From assembly GCA_036555105.1 (NCBI GenBank), contig DATBMA010000083.1:1-6620 (forward strand): DNA of 6,620 nt, read 5' to 3'. Below are positions 5,746 to 6,620 of the stretch, piece by piece; positions within the stretch are counted from its first letter, which is position 1; each line of letters opens with the position of its first letter. The position numbers and the translations under genes were made by a program. This DNA is from DATBMA01 sp036555105 (lineage in GTDB: Bacteria; Actinomycetota; Acidimicrobiia; Spongiisociales; ZC4RG35). The notes beneath the pieces were generated by a model, which saw only the letters and a program-made list of their open reading frames with translations, was not told where the DNA came from and searched no databases.

Positions 5746-6620
5746 GTGAAGGTCGACTACTACTTCGAGCCCGCTCCCCCCAACCATGCTGCGGAGGCGG
5801 CTCAGCGTGCTCGCCGTATCGGATTCGACGGTTTTTTCACGACGGAGACGACTCACGACCCATTCCTCCCACTGGTCATGGCATCGGCGGCGGCGCCGGA
5901 GTTGGAGTTGGGAACCGCGATTGCCGTGGCCTTCCCGCGTTCGCCGATGGTCGTGGCCCAAGTGGCATGGGACCTTGCCGGGATCAGCGATGGGAAGTTC
6001 ATCCTGGGATTGGGGACCCAGGTGAAGGCCCACATACAGCGGCGGTTCTCGGTGACCTGGGAGTCGCCCGGCCCCAGGTTGCGCGAGTACATCAAGGCGC
6101 TCCGGGCGATCTTCGCTTGCTGGCAGGAAGGGGGCCCGCTCGCCTTCGATGGTGACTTCTACAAGTTCTCGCTAATGACCCCGTTCTTCAACCCTGGCCC
6201 TATCTCCCATCCCGAGATCCCCATCGCCATTGCCGGGGTCGGCCCCTATCTCGCCCGTCTGGCCGGAGAGCTGTGCCAGGGTTTCCATGTCCACCCCTTC
6301 CACACGGTCGCCTATCTGGACGAAGTGGTGATCGCGGGCATCGAAGCCGGCGCCAGGAATGCGGGCAGAACGGTCGACGATGTCGCGCGCATCGCGTCGG
6401 TGTTCGTGGTCACCGGCCATGACCAGGCCGAGATCGACATGGCCGCCGAGGTCGTGAGGCTTCAGATCGCCTTTTACGCATCCACCCCGACCTACCGGCC
6501 CGTGCTGGAGCTGCACGGGTGGGACATCGGCGACCGGCTCACCGCGATGAGCAAGCGGGGCGAGTGGGGAGAGATGGCTGCCCTGATCTCGGATGAGATG
6601 CTGGAGATGGTTGCAGTGAT
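5746..6620 (+). CDS. LLM class F420-dependent oxidoreductase, MSMEG_2256-like family (3' end missing)
   Basis: A luciferase-like TIM-barrel oxidoreductase, most likely using coenzyme F420; its substrate is unknown. The visible 291 residues run off the right edge and, against the roughly 320-residue family length, only a short C-terminal piece should be missing. Landmarks, in order: MKVDYYFEP start, GFDGFFTTETTHDPFLPL (26-43), ELGTAIAVAFPRSPMVVAQ (54-72), GKFILGLGTQVKAHIQRRF (83-101), REYIKALRAIFACWQ (113-127), F-D-G-D-F-Y (134-139), LMTPFFNPGP (143-152), GVGPYLARLAGELCQGFHVHPF (164-185). The GTQVKAH and TETTHDPF motifs closely match the family known as TIGR03617 (MSMEG_2256 type). The start GTG is supported by GAGG 9 nt upstream. 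It is divergent from the helix-hairpin-helix gene. F420 use is family knowledge, not visible in the sequence; FMN use cannot be excluded. Confidence 0.93.
   Translation, partial: MKVDYYFEPAPPNHAAEAAQRARRIGFDGFFTTETTHDPFLPLVMASAAAPELELGTAIAVAFPRSPMVVAQVAWDLAGISDGKFILGLGTQVKAHIQRRFSVTWESPGPRLREYIKALRAIFACWQEGGPLAFDGDFYKFSLMTPFFNPGPISHPEIPIAIAGVGPYLARLAGELCQGFHVHPFHTVAYLDEVVIAGIEAGARNAGRTVDDVARIASVFVVTGHDQAEIDMAAEVVRLQIAFYASTPTYRPVLELHGWDIGDRLTAMSKRGEWGEMAALISDEMLEMVAV

Noticed and set aside
5496..6155. Plus-strand frame of 219 codons spanning the last two genes
   Set aside because: It crosses the helix-hairpin-helix gene antisense and the oxidoreductase gene out of frame; the oxidoreductase frame starting at 5746 carries all the family motifs.
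6172..6516. Minus-strand frame of 114 codons opposite the oxidoreductase
   Set aside because: Antisense to a well-conserved coding region, with no domain and no ribosome site looked for successfully.
1..6620. A defence, mobile or biosynthetic gene system spanning the window
   Set aside because: Genes alternate in orientation, belong to unrelated housekeeping, transport and hydrolase families, and show no repeats, integrase, toxin-antitoxin pair or composition shift.

Overview
The window reads as ordinary chromosomal DNA from a high-GC actinobacterium, most likely an uncultured or environmental lineage such as an acidimicrobial one. This is inferred from the GC-rich third positions, the frequent GTG starts, a luciferase-like oxidoreductase of a family typical of F420-using actinobacteria, and a promoter placed so close to its start codon that the message is probably leaderless. 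No tRNA, rRNA, CRISPR array, insertion sequence or attachment site was seen.

Layout, left to right. The 3' part of a DUF885 putative metallopeptidase gene (plus strand, cut by the left edge) meets a minus-strand pair tail to tail. That pair is rlmN, encoding the 23S rRNA/tRNA adenine-C2 methyltransferase, followed 58 nt later by a secreted or membrane-anchored cell-wall hydrolase with four LysM repeats and an intact M23 peptidase domain. A 55-64 nt divergent intergenic region, depending on the rlmN start, separates rlmN from a plus-strand NCS1-type permease gene. The permease gene meets a short minus-strand gene tail to tail; this encodes a membrane-anchored helix-hairpin-helix protein. A 50-59 nt divergent spacer, again depending on the start, then leads to a plus-strand LLM/F420-type oxidoreductase gene cut by the right edge.

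The genes do not form one pathway. Coding is very compact: both convergent gene pairs overlap by 38 nt at their 3' ends, and there is no gene-free stretch above about 65 nt. The only likely co-transcribed pair is rlmN plus the LysM-M23 gene, a translation-quality enzyme with a cell-wall enzyme.

The most interesting non-coding signal is the rlmN/permease divergent spacer. A -10-like hexamer lies on each strand exactly 6 nt before a possible start codon, and a CCCTTT-N6-AAAGGG inverted repeat sits between them where both -35 regions would fall. I found no convincing undescribed multi-gene system. The least explained product is the membrane-anchored helix-hairpin-helix protein.
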